Below are positions 21,805-30,555 of a stretch of DNA of 51,634 nt, one piece after another (within the stretch, counting starts at the first letter, position 1; the number at the start of each line of letters is the position of its first letter). Origin of the DNA: an uncultured Flavobacteriales bacterium. GTDB taxonomy: Bacteria; Bacteroidota; Bacteroidia; Flavobacteriales_D; Sanyastnellaceae. The stretch covers positions 1 to 51,634 of the forward strand of contig CALJKR010000078.1 of the NCBI GenBank assembly GCA_937974555.1, written 5' to 3'. The notes beneath the pieces were generated by a model. That model saw nothing but the letters and a program-made list of their open reading frames with translations. It made no database searches and was not told where the DNA came from. Made by a program: the position numbers and the translations under genes.

Positions 21805-22030
21805 GCCCCTATGGGGCTCGGGATGCATCCCTCGTGCATACCTGGCAGGATTTCGCCCCTACGGGGCTTCATTGATTCTTGAAAAATTCAATTGCTTGGG
21901 TTGTTTTCATCCCTATGGGGCTGCGTTGATTCGGCGAGATGTGCAATGGTTGCATTCATCAAAAGCCCCAGCGGGGCGACATATCTCCAGCAATCGTCAG
22001 TTTCGTTTCATTCCGGAACCCCGTAGGGGT
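21805..22030. repeat. Cluster of five REP-like palindromes
   Basis: Short hairpins recur: GCCCC-TAT-GGGGC (21805-21817), GCCCC-TAC-GGGGC (21855-21867), CCC-TAT-GGG (21912-21920), GCCCC-AGC-GGGGC (21965-21977) and ACCCC-GTA-GGGGT (22018-22030). Stem sequences agree while spacers differ. Such clusters resemble REP/BIME elements mobilised by RAYT-type transposases, but none is encoded in the window. The non-coding stretch 21739-22169 holds only this cluster and the fragment at 22039-22087. Confidence 0.75.
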
Positions 22031-22038
22031 GGTATAGA

Positions 22039-22087
22039 ATTTTGCTCTTGTCCATATGGTTGGATGCAAGAGAAGTTGGGGGAATAA
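22039..22087 (+). pseudogene. Short duplicate of the 3' end of the 183-residue gene
   Basis: The frame encodes FCSCPYGWMQEKLGE followed by a stop, matching ICSCPYGGKREHLGE at the end of the gene at 21187-21738. DNA similarity spans about 45 bases (21690-21738 versus 22039-22087), roughly 80 percent by eye. The palindrome cluster lies between the copies. Confidence 0.7.
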
Positions 22088-22169
22088 AACTTCGTTGTAA
22101 ATACATTACAACGAGCGATTCTTCTTTTGAGGAAATAAATTGTCGGTGTGATATAAAAACCTTAGAACG

Positions 22170-22916
22170 ATGAACAACAAGAATTTTCTTAAAACACATG
22201 AATTGTCCGTGGAGGTGATTCAACTGATTGCGGCGGCCAAGGAGTATTGCTACTTGGTGACGCCCTATGTTAAACTTTGGCCGCAATTGGAAAGGGCGCT
22301 GGAAGATGCTTCGAAGCGGGGTCTTTTTTTGACCTTCATTATCAGAGAGGACGCTTCCAATGATTGCTTGATTCAAAAGCTGAATGGCGATTGGGGTTTT
22401 GAAGTGGTGGTGGTGAAGGACATGCACATCAAACTCTACCTCAATGAACGCAAGGCGATGCTTTCGTCAATGAACCTGTATGACGCATCGCAACAAAGAA
22501 ATCTGGAATTGGGATACACCTCTTTTGAACCCAAAACGATGAAAGAGGACATCATTGAAAATTATATTTTGAAAGATAGCTCCTGTGTAAGATGGCCAGG
22601 AAAATTTGAATCGGTGCGTGAAGGGCATTATGCAAAAGTGTTGCAGGCGAAACAAAAACTGGATAAAAATGGTTATTGTGTTTCCTGCCAAAAGGAGATT
22701 CAATTGGATGCCCGCCCCAATGCCTATTATGTTCAATGTGGCTCCTGCTATTACAACCTCTCCAAAGCGAATACAAACCTGGATGCGGAAACAACGTCGA
22801 TGGTGAAGTTCTGTCACTTTTGTGGCGAAGTGCATACTCCCCAAAATCACAACCCATTTCATGACCCCTGCCGCAGTGAGGTCAGTGATCTGTGGCAATT
22901 GGCAAGATACTATTGA
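22170..22916 (+). CDS. PLD-like domain protein with zinc-ribbon-like C-terminus
   Basis: A 248-residue soluble protein. Residues 10-130 form a phospholipase-D-like domain: strand-rich YCYLVTPYVKLWPQLERAL, then LFLTFIIRED, and the HxK half motif MHIKLYLNERKAMLSSMNLY. The C-terminal region (about 165-240) carries paired cysteines (CVSCQKEI, QCGSC, FCHFCGEVH, DPC), likely one or two zinc ribbons. Only one HKD-like half is present, so an active enzyme would need a dimer. Family members include nucleases and phospholipases; a nucleic-acid role fits the zinc ribbons. It sits beyond the REP cluster, plus strand, single gene. Confidence 0.75.
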   Translation: MNNKNFLKTHELSVEVIQLIAAAKEYCYLVTPYVKLWPQLERALEDASKRGLFLTFIIREDASNDCLIQKLNGDWGFEVVVVKDMHIKLYLNERKAMLSSMNLYDASQQRNLELGYTSFEPKTMKEDIIENYILKDSSCVRWPGKFESVREGHYAKVLQAKQKLDKNGYCVSCQKEIQLDARPNAYYVQCGSCYYNLSKANTNLDAETTSMVKFCHFCGEVHTPQNHNPFHDPCRSEVSDLWQLARYY

Positions 22917-22926
22917 TGTAAGAACT

Positions 22927-23010
22927 GCCCCCCTACCCCGGATAGCAGTGGAAAGCCCGCAGGGGAGGGAACCGACCCGAGGACTTGGAACGGATAGCCG
23001 GATGGGGTTC
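22927..23010 (+). ncRNA. Structured intergenic element, Flavo-1-like (tentative)
   Basis: This G/C-rich stretch contains CCCCGGATAGCAGTGGAAAG near its start and GGAACGGATAGCCGGATGGG near its end, with CGGATAGC repeated. The outer CCCCGG/CCGG-GGGG segments can pair. Similar intergenic sequences are widespread in Bacteroidota; from memory they resemble the Rfam Flavo-1 RNA motif, but no model was run. It lies between the PLD-like gene and the lamin-tail gene. Confidence 0.4.
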
Positions 23011-23068
23011 AAAAAAATTGCATTTGGCCTTTTAACACCCACAACGTTTTAGCTTGAACGCCAATCCT

Positions 23069-23076
23069 TATATTTG
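23069..23076 (+). promoter_or_regulatory. -7 promoter element four bases before the lamin-tail ATG
   Basis: TATATTTG ends four bases before the ATG at 23081. In Bacteroidota the start of transcription lies a few bases past this element, so the mRNA would have almost no leader. No good -33 element is seen at the usual spacing. Confidence 0.45.
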
Positions 23077-23080
23077 TTAT

Positions 23081-24715
23081 ATGAAAATGAATTTCTTGTT
23101 AGCCTTGTGTGTCCTGGGTGTCGTGTCGACCCATGCGCAGTCACTGTATATCAACGAACTGGTGGCGTCCAATAACCAAGACCAAATGGACGAGTTTTTT
23201 GAATACGACGACTGGATCGAGATTTACAACACCGGGGGGATTACCAACCTGGCGGGTTACTACTTGTCGGATGATCCGCTGTTACTGACCAAATACGCGA
23301 TTCCCAATGATCCTGCGCTGACGACAATTCTTCCCAATGGCTACCTTATTTTTTGGTGCGACAACGACAATGCTCTCCAAGGGACAAGCCATACGAACTT
23401 CACTTTGAAGTCGGGCGGTGAAACGGTCTTCCTTACCGCTCCTGATGGAACGACGATTATCGATAGCATTTCCTACCCCCAGATGGCCGCGGATATCAGC
23501 TACGGCCGATCTTGCGATGGTTGTGCTACATGGCAATATTTCAATAACACGACTTGGAATGCCATGAACCAAGAGGTGATCAACCCCAATGGGGAATTGC
23601 TTTTCATCAATGAGATTCAAACAAGCAATACCCAAACGATTCATGACCTGGCTTTTGATTACGAGCCTTGGATGGAGATATACAATCCCAATGCTTTTCA
23701 GGTGAACCTTGCGGGATACCAAATTCAAAATGCTTCCGGTACCTATACGATTCCTTCCAATAATCCGATACAATCGATCATCCCGGCGGGTGGTTTTCGC
23801 GTGGTTTGGTTTGACAACGAAACGGTGGAAGGTGCCCTGCACTTGAACCTGACTGTCGCTCCGCAAGGCAATGTGAAACTGCTTTCGCCCAATGGCTCAA
23901 CCCTTGATCAAGTGAACTATTCAGCAATCAACACCAACCAAAGTTGGGGTCGCTCTTCCGATGGTGGTGGAAGTTGGATCACGTTCAACGCGCCCACACC
24001 CACAGCTTCCAATAGCTTGTTTGTGATTCCAGGTCAAGCGGTGAAGATCAACGAAGTGATGGCGAAAAACCTCAATACGTTAATGGACAATTACGCGGAG
24101 TTTGAGGATTGGGTGGAGATTTACAATCCTTTGTCTACACCAGTGAATTTGAGCGGATACTATTTTTCGGATAACCCAGAGATTCGCAACAAATGGCAAA
24201 TCCCAGGAACATTTCCAGATAGCGTTACGGTTCCAGCCAATGGATGGCGCTTGTTCTATTGTGATGCGGACTTGAACCAAGGCGTATTGCACAACAACTT
24301 CAGCTTGTCCAACGGGGGAGAATATGTCGGGCTGTTTGGTCCCGACGGTTTCAGCTTGGTGGATGAGGTACAATGGACTTTCATGGGTGCCGATACCACG
24401 TATGGTCGCTTGTACGACGGATATGCAGACTGGGTGCAATTCACCACACCAACCACGGTAACACCAGAAGCCAGCAATGGCACAGCGCCCGTGGGTGTGG
24501 AGGAATGGAACGCGGATGCGATGCAAGTATTCCCCAATCCGACTGTGGACGAAATTCATTTTGTGACTCCTACAACGGGTCGCGTGTACAATGCCCACGG
24601 GCAATTGGTAATGGTATTGAAAAATGCCCAACTGGTGAATGTGCGTCAATGGTCGGCAGGACAGTATGTGATCGTTCGCGAAGATGGGTATGCCGTCCGC
24701 TGGATCAAACAATAG
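23081..24715 (+). CDS. Secreted lamin-tail-domain protein with T9SS sorting domain
   Basis: A 544-residue exported protein. A signal peptide is clear (MKMNFLLALCVLGVVSTHAQ). Three lamin-tail domains follow, each starting with a xINE[LVI] strand: LYINELVASNNQ, LFINEIQTSNTQ and VKINEVMAKNLN, with repeated DDWIEIYN-type cores. The C-terminus (from VFPNPTVDEIHF, ending YAVRWIKQ) is a type A T9SS sorting domain, so the protein should be attached to or released at the cell surface. Upstream TTG at 23054 would prepend non-signal residues; the ATG at 23081 fits the signal peptide. A short 544-residue form with three lamin-tail domains; ligand unknown. Confidence 0.9.
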   Translation: MKMNFLLALCVLGVVSTHAQSLYINELVASNNQDQMDEFFEYDDWIEIYNTGGITNLAGYYLSDDPLLLTKYAIPNDPALTTILPNGYLIFWCDNDNALQGTSHTNFTLKSGGETVFLTAPDGTTIIDSISYPQMAADISYGRSCDGCATWQYFNNTTWNAMNQEVINPNGELLFINEIQTSNTQTIHDLAFDYEPWMEIYNPNAFQVNLAGYQIQNASGTYTIPSNNPIQSIIPAGGFRVVWFDNETVEGALHLNLTVAPQGNVKLLSPNGSTLDQVNYSAINTNQSWGRSSDGGGSWITFNAPTPTASNSLFVIPGQAVKINEVMAKNLNTLMDNYAEFEDWVEIYNPLSTPVNLSGYYFSDNPEIRNKWQIPGTFPDSVTVPANGWRLFYCDADLNQGVLHNNFSLSNGGEYVGLFGPDGFSLVDEVQWTFMGADTTYGRLYDGYADWVQFTTPTTVTPEASNGTAPVGVEEWNADAMQVFPNPTVDEIHFVTPTTGRVYNAHGQLVMVLKNAQLVNVRQWSAGQYVIVREDGYAVRWIKQ

Positions 24716-24719
24716 TGAT

Positions 24720-24738
24720 TTGTCACAGAATGTGACAA
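24720..24738. promoter_or_regulatory. Perfect 8-bp palindrome between the lamin-tail gene and dnaK
   Basis: TTGTCACA-GAA-TGTGACAA lies four bases after the lamin-tail stop and about 100 bases before dnaK. It has no T tract, so a terminator is uncertain; a regulator site for dnaK is possible. No CIRCE element (TTAGCACTC/GAGTGCTAA) is present upstream of dnaK. Confidence 0.35.
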
Positions 24739-24840
24739 TTTGAAAGTAGAAAGGCAGGGCAGTGTGACAAGTTTTCCTGTTTTTGTTTTGGGAATAATGG
24801 TTGCTAGGGGTGAGAAAACAAAAACTGAAAATTTATCATT

Positions 24841-26739
24841 ATGAGTAAAATAATAGGGATTGACCTAGGAACTACCAACTCTTGCGTTGCTGTTATGGAG
24901 GGTAACGAACCGGTAGTGATCGCGAACAGCGAGGGCAAAAGAACCACTCCATCCATTGTGGCATTTGTTGAAGGAGGCGAGCGCAAAGTAGGAGACCCTG
25001 CCAAGCGCCAGGCAATCACCAATCCGCACAAAACGGTATACTCAATCAAGCGTTTCATGGGTTCTACGTTCAATGAAATTGAGCGCGAAATCCCTCGAGT
25101 TCCTTATGCAGTAGTTAAAGGCGATGGCAATACCCCTCGCGTGAAGATTGACGATAGAAATTATTCGCCCCAAGAAATTTCGGCCATGGTGCTTCAAAAA
25201 ATGAAGAAAACCGCCGAGGATTATTTGGGACACGAAGTCTCTGAAGCGGTGATCACCGTTCCTGCATATTTCAATGACGCGCAACGTCAAGCCACCAAAG
25301 AAGCCGGTGAGATTGCAGGGTTGACTGTCAAGCGTATCATCAACGAGCCAACTGCTGCAGCCTTGGCGTATGGCTTGGACAAGAAATCCCAAGACATGAA
25401 AATTGTGGTTTTCGACTGCGGTGGTGGTACACATGACGTATCGGTATTGGAATTGGGAGACGGTGTATTTGAAGTGTTGTCTACAGACGGAGATACCCAC
25501 TTGGGTGGAGATGACTTTGACCAAGTGATCATCGATTGGTTGGTGCAAGAGTTTAAAAACGAAAATGGCAATATCGACTTGACCAAAGATCCAATGGCCT
25601 TGCAACGTTTGAAAGAAGGTGCAGAAAAAGCCAAGATCGAGTTGTCTTCTGGTACAAGCACTGAAATCAATTTGCCTTACATCATGCCGGTAGACGGAAT
25701 TCCCAAACACTTGGTGAAAACCTTAACCCGTGCCAAGTTTGAGCAATTGGCGGATAGCTTGATTCAAAGAACCATCGCTCCATGTGCAGCGGCTTTGAAG
25801 AGCGCTGGTTTGGGTGTCAACGACATCAACGAGGTGATCTTGGTGGGTGGTTCAACCCGAATCCCAGCCATCCAAGAGGCAGTGAAAAAGTTCTTCGGCA
25901 AAGAGCCTTCAAAAGGAGTGAATCCTGATGAGGTGGTAGCCATCGGAGCTGCGATTCAAGGTGGAGTATTGACTGGCGAAGTGAAAGATGTGTTGTTGTT
26001 GGATGTTACGCCATTGTCTTTGGGTATCGAAACCATGGGGGGAGTATTCACCAAGTTGATCGATGCCAACACCACCATTCCAACCAAGAAGTCAGAGGTG
26101 TTCTCCACGGCATCGGATAACCAACCTTCCGTTGAAATCCACGTGTTGCAAGGAGAGCGTGCCATGGCCAAGGACAACCGTACCATCGGTAAGTTCCATT
26201 TGTCAGATCTTCCTCCCGCACAAAGAGGGGTGCCACAAATTGAGGTTATTTTTGATATCGATGCCAATGGTATCATCAATGTAAGCGCGGTAGACAAAGC
26301 CACCAACAAACAACAAAGCATCCGAATCGAGGCCTCTTCCGGATTGAGCAAAGAAGAAATTGAGCGCATGAAGAAAGAAGCGGAGATGAATGCTGAGAAC
26401 GATAGAGTAGCCAAAGAGCAAGCCGATGTAGTGAATCAAGCAGACTCATTGATTTTCCAAGTAGAGAAGCAATTGGGTGAGTTGGGAGACAAATTGCCAG
26501 CGGACAAGAAGACCGAAATCGAAGGCGCTTTGGCCGACTTGAAGAAGTCTCACGCTGAAAAGAACTTGGATGGTATCAAGGCCGACATGGACAAATTGAA
26601 CAATATTTTCCAAGCCGCAAGCCAACAGATGTATGAGCAAGGAGCCAACGCAGAGCAAGCCCAAGGCAATGCCGGTGGCGCTTCGGATGCAGAGGTGACT
26701 GACGTTGACTTTGAAGAAGTAAAAGACGACAAGAAGTAA
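24841..26739 (+). CDS. dnaK: Chaperone protein DnaK (Hsp70)
   Basis: A full-length 632-residue Hsp70. The ATPase domain begins IIGIDLGTTNSCVAVMEG and contains the phosphate-2 loop FDCGGGTHDVSVLEL, where the usual DLGGGT Leu is Cys and the usual Phe is His, and the adenosine motif ILVGGSTRIPAIQ. The substrate-binding domain shows TPLSLGIETMGG, and the tail ends in the typical EVTDVDFEEVKDDKK. DnaK folds proteins with DnaJ and GrpE, which are not in the window. A perfect terminator follows. The ATG at 24841 is the normal start. Confidence 0.98.
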   Translation: MSKIIGIDLGTTNSCVAVMEGNEPVVIANSEGKRTTPSIVAFVEGGERKVGDPAKRQAITNPHKTVYSIKRFMGSTFNEIEREIPRVPYAVVKGDGNTPRVKIDDRNYSPQEISAMVLQKMKKTAEDYLGHEVSEAVITVPAYFNDAQRQATKEAGEIAGLTVKRIINEPTAAALAYGLDKKSQDMKIVVFDCGGGTHDVSVLELGDGVFEVLSTDGDTHLGGDDFDQVIIDWLVQEFKNENGNIDLTKDPMALQRLKEGAEKAKIELSSGTSTEINLPYIMPVDGIPKHLVKTLTRAKFEQLADSLIQRTIAPCAAALKSAGLGVNDINEVILVGGSTRIPAIQEAVKKFFGKEPSKGVNPDEVVAIGAAIQGGVLTGEVKDVLLLDVTPLSLGIETMGGVFTKLIDANTTIPTKKSEVFSTASDNQPSVEIHVLQGERAMAKDNRTIGKFHLSDLPPAQRGVPQIEVIFDIDANGIINVSAVDKATNKQQSIRIEASSGLSKEEIERMKKEAEMNAENDRVAKEQADVVNQADSLIFQVEKQLGELGDKLPADKKTEIEGALADLKKSHAEKNLDGIKADMDKLNNIFQAASQQMYEQGANAEQAQGNAGGASDAEVTDVDFEEVKDDKK

Positions 26740-26757
26740 TTCAGTCGCAATCAAATG

Positions 26758-26786
26758 AAAAAGGGGAACTTAGGTTCCCCTTTTTT
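26758..26786 (+). terminator. Intrinsic terminator of dnaK
   Basis: AAAAAGGGGAAC-TTAG-GTTCCCC followed by TTTTTT: a strong G/C stem with T tract 19 bases after the dnaK stop. It could also act on the opposite strand because of the leading A run. Confidence 0.9.
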
Positions 26787-26809
26787 CGTTTTGAAGCGGT
26801 TAGAAACAT

Positions 26810-26817
26810 TATTTTTG
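26810..26817 (+). promoter_or_regulatory. -7 promoter element four bases before the MMPL exporter ATG
   Basis: TATTTTTG ends four bases before the ATG at 26822. TTTG occurs 16 bases upstream (26790-26793), shorter than the usual spacer. The position directly after the dnaK terminator makes a promoter necessary here. Confidence 0.5.
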
Positions 26818-26821
26818 CGGC

Positions 26822-29098
26822 ATGATCAAAGAAGTAAAACGCAGTTGGTGGGTCATCGCCGTGGTGGCGGTATTGACTGCGCTTTCCGGTATCTTGGTTT
26901 CGCAACTCGAATTCAATTATGATTTTGAGGAGTTTTTCCCACAGAATGATCCCGCTACCTCTTACTTCTTGGACTACCGCAATTCCTTTGAATCGGATTT
27001 TGATTACTTCATTGTTGTATTGGAAAACCCCAGCGGCGTTTTTGATTCCACTTTCTTGTCTCGCGTTGATTCATTGAATAACCGCTTAAAGAAAGTCGAC
27101 AACATTGTTGAAGCCGTGGGTCCGACGCAGGTGATGGATGTGGTTCAGGATCCCTTGTTTGGCGGATTCTTTTCTTCGCCATGGTTGAATTACCGCACCC
27201 CGGAGAATTATGCCGCGGACAGCACCAAGATTTACCAGAATGGCCAATGGATAGGCATTTTCTTTTCGCCGGATGGCAAGTCCATCGCCATCAACATGAA
27301 ACACACCCCGGGATTGGCGGTGAAGAAGTGCGATCAATTGTATGCCGATATCAATCGCGTGGTGGTGGATGAATTTGGTTTCAAGGACGCCCATTTGATC
27401 GGTCGGGCCAAGGGGCAACAGATGTATGTGGAGCTGATGGTGCGCGAGTTGGTGATGTTCATCATCATCAGTTTGATCTGCACGATTGGATTTTTGTACA
27501 TCGCTTTTCGTTCTGCTTGGGGGGTGATTATTCCATCCATCATTGTTTTGCTATCGATCCTGTTTACCATGGCCTTCATGAAGATTGTGGGCAAGGAGAT
27601 TGATTTGATGATGACTGTTTTGCCCACGATTATTTTCGTGGTGGGGATGAGTGATTCTGTGCATGTGTTGACCAAGTACATGCAAGAGATACGCTCAGGC
27701 AAAGAGCGCATCGCGGCCATCAAGTATGCTTTTAAGAGTATTCGCTTGGCCACCTTCTTAACGGCGGTTACTACGGCCATCGGGTTTTTAACCTTGGTTT
27801 TTTCCAATATCAAACCCATTTCTGATTTTGGTGTGTACACGAGTATTGGTGTTTTGTTGGCGTATGGATTGACCTATACCATTTTACCAGCAATCATCAT
27901 CGTGGCGCATCCCAAACGATTGGCTGAATTTGCGGAGAGAGAGGATTTTTGGAATGCCAAATTGCATGTAGCGCTGCAATGGATTTTCAGAAATCGCAAG
28001 TGGGTGATGGGCGGAACGATCCTATTGTTGGTGGTAAGTGCGTTTGGCATTCGTCAGATTGTTGTAGATAACCTCATGTTGGAGGATCTCAAGGAGTCAC
28101 ACCCCTTGAAGCAGGATTTTACGTTCATGGAGAAGCGCTTTGCAGGGTGTCGCCCGTTTGAATTGTGCGTGGAATTAAAAGACGACGTAGATCCATTTGC
28201 TCCAGAGATTTTGGCGCAGGTGGATACCTTGTCCATTTATCTCGAAAAGCAATATGGTGTTGGCGCGATGTTCTCTTTATCGGAAATGGTGCGCTCCGCC
28301 AATCGTTCGCTCAATGCGGGAATGGAGGAGTATCGGGTCATTCCACAAGAGGATTATGAGGTGAATAAAATTGAGCGTTTTTTGAAGCGAAAGGACATGC
28401 GAGAGATCACCCGCTTGACCTTTAATCAGGAACAGAATCGCCTTCGCTTTGCCGGTCGCTTGAGTGATGTGGGTCGCAAATACTACGAAGCCAAGAATGT
28501 GGAGTTGGCCGCTTTCATTGGTCAGCATTGTCCCGACTTGGTGGAGCATCACGTGACAGGGACGGCCTTTTTGATGGACCTAAACAACGCCTATTTGGTG
28601 GACAACATGGTCTTGGACTTGTTGCTTTCGGTTTCGGTGATTGGTTTGGTGATGGGTGTGGTATATAAGAATTGGCGCATGATCCCTTTGACCATCATTC
28701 CCAATTTAATTCCCTTGATCATTGTGTCGGGCATCATGGGATTTGCGGGAATACCCTTGAAAGTGAGTACTTCGATTATATTCAACATCGCTTTTGGAAT
28801 TGCAGTGGATGACACCATCCATTTCTTGGCGCGTGTGAGAACGTTGCTGGGAGAGGGGCGCAATAAATTGTACGCGGTGAAACGAACTTTCATGACCACA
28901 GGAAAGGCCATGATCGTGACCACCTTGATATTGAGTGGCGGATTTTCGACCTTGATTTTCTCCGAATTCTTGGGTACTTTTTACATCGGTCTTTTGATAT
29001 CCATGACCTTGTTTATTGCCTTGCTTTTTGAATTGACCATTACCCCCATTGTAGTCATTACTTTCTTCAAAGAAAAGAGCAAGAAAAGCGACAAGTAA
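26822..29098 (+). CDS. RND/MMPL-family exporter
   Basis: A 758-residue inner-membrane protein with the two-fold repeat of the RND superfamily (MMPL, hopanoid-exporter-like): one N-terminal helix (about 10-28), a large periplasmic loop, five helices (about 205-375), a second single helix (about 398-415), another loop and a final group of helices (about 600-745). Landmarks include VLPTIIFVVGMSDSVHVLTK and FNIAFGIAVDDTIHFLAR, the conserved Asp-containing helix 4/10 motifs that relay protons. The substrate is probably a lipid or hydrophobic compound, but this cannot be told from sequence. No membrane-fusion or outer-membrane partner is adjacent. Confidence 0.9.
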   Translation: MIKEVKRSWWVIAVVAVLTALSGILVSQLEFNYDFEEFFPQNDPATSYFLDYRNSFESDFDYFIVVLENPSGVFDSTFLSRVDSLNNRLKKVDNIVEAVGPTQVMDVVQDPLFGGFFSSPWLNYRTPENYAADSTKIYQNGQWIGIFFSPDGKSIAINMKHTPGLAVKKCDQLYADINRVVVDEFGFKDAHLIGRAKGQQMYVELMVRELVMFIIISLICTIGFLYIAFRSAWGVIIPSIIVLLSILFTMAFMKIVGKEIDLMMTVLPTIIFVVGMSDSVHVLTKYMQEIRSGKERIAAIKYAFKSIRLATFLTAVTTAIGFLTLVFSNIKPISDFGVYTSIGVLLAYGLTYTILPAIIIVAHPKRLAEFAEREDFWNAKLHVALQWIFRNRKWVMGGTILLLVVSAFGIRQIVVDNLMLEDLKESHPLKQDFTFMEKRFAGCRPFELCVELKDDVDPFAPEILAQVDTLSIYLEKQYGVGAMFSLSEMVRSANRSLNAGMEEYRVIPQEDYEVNKIERFLKRKDMREITRLTFNQEQNRLRFAGRLSDVGRKYYEAKNVELAAFIGQHCPDLVEHHVTGTAFLMDLNNAYLVDNMVLDLLLSVSVIGLVMGVVYKNWRMIPLTIIPNLIPLIIVSGIMGFAGIPLKVSTSIIFNIAFGIAVDDTIHFLARVRTLLGEGRNKLYAVKRTFMTTGKAMIVTTLILSGGFSTLIFSEFLGTFYIGLLISMTLFIALLFELTITPIVVITFFKEKSKKSDK

Positions 29099-29139
29099 AA
29101 ATGTTAAATTGATTATATTTGTCCAAACGTAAACGCTTT

Positions 29140-29715
29140 ATGAAAAAGATTGCAACCCTATTTATCGTGATGTTGGCTGTTGCTGGCGCACAAGCACAAG
29201 GAATTATAGACAACATGAAATCATCACCATGGACTTTCTCTTTGGGATGGGCTGCCATTGATGACGATGGTCAAAAGTTTGAAGGGATGTTCAATGCCAA
29301 GGACAATTGGAATTACAATTTGTTTCCTGCCCAATTGACGGCTTCTAAAAAAATGACCTCCAAGTTGGCCATGGATTTGGGTTTCACCTACGTGAACTAC
29401 GATGCAAAAAACAGAAACGGAGAGAACGCTTTTGAAGAAGGTACTTTCTGGGCATTGGATGCCAATACCAAATTTGCTGTTGCTAAAATCAAGAATTTCG
29501 AAATTCAAACGATTCAAGGTTTGGGTTATACCCGTCGTGATCCAGGTTTGGATCCCAAAACCACCACTTTGAATACCGGTATTTCTTTGAACTATTGGGT
29601 GAAAGAGAATTGGGGCATTTCTGCACATTCTCAAGCCAAATGGGGAGTGGCAAACTTGGCAGACGGTGGTTCTTATTTGCACCACGGCATCAGCCTTTTC
29701 TACGTAGCGAAGTAA
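29140..29715 (+). CDS. Outer-membrane beta-barrel protein
   Basis: A 191-residue exported protein with a signal peptide (MKKIATLFIVMLAVAGAQAQ). The mature part is a run of alternating strands with aromatic belts (SPWTFSLGWAAIDD, MAMDLGFTYVNY-like, FWALDANTKFAVA, TGISLNYWVKENWGISAHSQ) and ends with an aromatic/hydrophobic strand (GISLFYVAK), all typical of small eight-stranded OmpA-type barrels. The frame opens at TTG 29119, but ATG 29140 starts the signal peptide. TATATTTG at 29114-29121 is a -7 element. It is followed by a strong terminator, so it is monocistronic. Confidence 0.85.
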   Translation: MKKIATLFIVMLAVAGAQAQGIIDNMKSSPWTFSLGWAAIDDDGQKFEGMFNAKDNWNYNLFPAQLTASKKMTSKLAMDLGFTYVNYDAKNRNGENAFEEGTFWALDANTKFAVAKIKNFEIQTIQGLGYTRRDPGLDPKTTTLNTGISLNYWVKENWGISAHSQAKWGVANLADGGSYLHHGISLFYVAK

Positions 29716-29732
29716 TTGTATAGAAAGATAGG

Positions 29733-29765
29733 CGCGGGCTGTGGATACCACAGTCCGCGTTTTTT
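29733..29765 (+). terminator. Intrinsic terminator after the beta-barrel gene
   Basis: A 12-bp stem (CGCGGGCTGTGG with CCACAGTCCGCG, one wobble) with loop ATA and a TTTTTT tail separates the barrel gene from the exopolysaccharide cluster. Confidence 0.9.
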
Positions 29766-29775
29766 GTTATAGCCC

Positions 29776-30555
29776 ATGAAAAACAAGTGGATGAAGTACA
29801 GTTGGATTTGGTTGTTATTATTTGCAGCCTGCACGCAATCCAAGGAGGTATATTACCTAAATGATTTGACGGACGGGTTAACCCCGCAGTCCAATGATTT
29901 TGAAGATCCTTTGGTGCAGATCGGGGATCAGCTGAGTGTCTTTGTGAGCTCTCCTGATCCTGAAACCGCTGTGTTTTTTAATATGTCCAATTACTCCACA
30001 GTCCAGGTCAATCAAGTGCAGCAGGTGACTGCTGCCAGTCCAATCTTGGGATATTTGGTGGACATACAAGGCAACATCCAATTTCCCAAATTGGGCAATG
30101 TGGCCGTTGAGGGCAAGCGTTTGAGTGAAGTAAAATCATTGTTGGAAGGACAATTGAAGCCGTATATCAAAGATGCGGTGGTGAATGTGCGTTGCATCAA
30201 TTTCCGTGTTACGGTATTGGGTGAGGTAGCCAAGGCGGGTACATATCATGTGCCATACCACGAGATCAACATTCTCCAGGCGCTGGGCATGGCCGGTGAT
30301 TTAACCATCAATGGCGTGCGAGATGAAGTGGTGGTGGTGAGAACCACGCCCAAAGGACAAGAGTCCTATACCGTGGATTTAACCAGCAAGAAATTATTGA
30401 ATAGTCCTGTTTTTCATTTGCAATCAGGCGATGTGATTTACGTTCGCCCCAACAAAACCAAGATCAATACCAGCAGTACTTTTTTCCAAGTGTGGCCAAC
30501 AGTGACCAGTGCCGTTACTCTGTTGGTTTTGGTATTGACCAATATTAAACCTTGA
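29776..30555 (+). CDS. Polysaccharide export lipoprotein (Wza-like)
   Basis: A 259-residue lipoprotein with a signal peptide and lipobox LLLFAAC. It contains the polysaccharide export (poly_export) domain, with landmarks LVQIGDQLSVFVSS and LVDIQGNIQFPKLGNVAV, followed by an SLBB domain (FRVTVLGEVAKAGTYHVPY and VYVRPN-like). A C-terminal hydrophobic segment (TVTSAVTLLVLVLTNI) may insert in the outer membrane as in Wza. It should form the outer-membrane channel for the polysaccharide built by this cluster. Its stop overlaps the next ATG by four bases. Confidence 0.9.
   Translation: MKNKWMKYSWIWLLLFAACTQSKEVYYLNDLTDGLTPQSNDFEDPLVQIGDQLSVFVSSPDPETAVFFNMSNYSTVQVNQVQQVTAASPILGYLVDIQGNIQFPKLGNVAVEGKRLSEVKSLLEGQLKPYIKDAVVNVRCINFRVTVLGEVAKAGTYHVPYHEINILQALGMAGDLTINGVRDEVVVVRTTPKGQESYTVDLTSKKLLNSPVFHLQSGDVIYVRPNKTKINTSSTFFQVWPTVTSAVTLLVLVLTNIKP

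Noticed and set aside
24716..24840. CIRCE (HrcA) operator upstream of dnaK
   Set aside because: TTAGCACTC/GAGTGCTAA is absent; only the TTGTCACA palindrome is present.
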